Positions 4,606 through 5,004 of a stretch of DNA of 5,004 nt are shown here, one piece after another; position 1 is the first letter of the stretch, and each line of letters opens with the position of its first letter. Below the pieces are notes generated by a model. It worked only from the letters and a program-made list of their open reading frames with translations. It did no database searches and was not told where the DNA came from. Source of the stretch: an uncultured Oscillospiraceae bacterium (GTDB taxonomy: Bacteria > Bacillota > Clostridia > Oscillospirales > Oscillospiraceae); contig CAKTGW010000111.1 in assembly GCA_934561725.1 (NCBI GenBank), positions 1-5,004 on the forward strand, in the 5' to 3' direction. A program made the translations under genes and the position numbers.

Positions 4606-5004
4606 ATGATCGAATTAAAAAATGTCAGCATGGTCTACAACAACGGTGAGACCCGCGCGGTAGACGATATCAGCCTTACAATCAATGACGGCGAATTCGT
4701 CTTTCTGGTCGGCCCCTCCGGCAGTGGCAAGACCACAATAATCAAGATGCTGACGGGTGAACTGGTTCCGGTGGAAGGATCAATCAATATCAATGGCTAC
4801 GATCTGACCAAAATGAAACGCAGAAGTCTGCCGAAGCTCCGGCGGACGCTGGGCATTATTTTCCAGGACTTCCGCCTGATAGACAATAAAACGGTGTATG
4901 AGAATGTGGCGTTTGCCATGCACGTGGTCGGTGCATCCAAAAAAGAGATCGCCAAGCGTGTTCCTTATGTGCTGGAACTGGTGGGCCTTTCCGGACGTGA
5001 AAAG
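4606..5004 (+). CDS. ftsE: Cell-division ATP-binding protein FtsE (3' cut by window edge)
   Basis: The first 133 residues of an ABC-type ATPase are present; the family is usually about 225-230 residues. It starts MIELKNVSMVYNNGETRAVD. The Walker A motif GPSGSGKTT is at 36-44. The Q-loop stretch IIFQDFRLIDNKTVYENVAF (84-103, Gln87) is characteristic of FtsE rather than other ABC importers or exporters. The ABC signature, Walker B and H-loop lie beyond the window. FtsE pairs with the membrane protein FtsX at the septum and uses ATP to switch on peptidoglycan hydrolases outside the cell; in Gram-positives the partners are often NlpC/P60 or M23-type enzymes. ftsX is expected directly downstream. 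It lies 32 nt after the regulator gene, likely in one operon from the promoter at 3399. The visible part is intact with no missing key residues. Confidence 0.95.
   Translation, partial: MIELKNVSMVYNNGETRAVDDISLTINDGEFVFLVGPSGSGKTTIIKMLTGELVPVEGSININGYDLTKMKRRSLPKLRRTLGIIFQDFRLIDNKTVYENVAFAMHVVGASKKEIAKRVPYVLELVGLSGREK

Overview
The window looks like chromosomal DNA from a Gram-positive anaerobe of the class Clostridia, probably Ruminococcaceae/Oscillospiraceae or Lachnospiraceae. This rests on gene content and order, AGGAGG-type ribosome binding sites, moderate-to-high GC in the genes and an AT-rich regulatory gap. No species can be named from the sequence alone. No mobile element, CRISPR array, tRNA or rRNA was seen.

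Layout: (1) At 3-149 (+) is the last 48 codons of an unrecognised protein. (2) At 218-397 (-), converging on it, is a 59-residue cysteine/glycine-rich membrane-anchored miniprotein. It is easily missed because longer spurious frames overlap it on both strands. A 27-nt hairpin at 136-162 sits where both transcripts should end. (3) At 398-568 is a divergent, GC-rich intergenic leader with unusually dense inverted repeats, including two hairpins that share one arm. (4) At 569-2014 (+) is mltG, an endolytic peptidoglycan transglycosylase, here with a long acidic/proline-rich cytoplasmic tail. It overlaps by 11 bp a U32-family protein (2004-3227, TrhP/YrrO-like, probably tRNA wobble-uridine hydroxylation). 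(5) At 3228-3481 is an AT-rich gap with a good sigma-A-type promoter and upstream A-tracts. (6) At 3482-4573 (+) is a CdaR/PucR-type transcription regulator. After 32 nt it is followed by ftsE (4606 to the window end, partial), the ATPase of the FtsEX cell-division complex.

How they fit together: mltG and ftsE both belong to cell-wall synthesis and division. MltG cleaves nascent glycan strands. FtsEX normally activates peptidoglycan hydrolases outside the membrane. The U32 gene next to mltG echoes the Bacillus subtilis yrrL-yrrM-yrrN-yrrO cluster, but the methyltransferase (yrrM/trmR) is absent between them. The regulator shares an apparent transcript with ftsE, which suggests it may tie division or wall remodelling to a small-molecule signal. 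That is inference from context.

The most unusual items are the cysteine-rich miniprotein with its CGCNNG repeats, the structured leader at 444-533, and the regulator-ftsE pairing. No clearly new multi-gene system is visible in this window.
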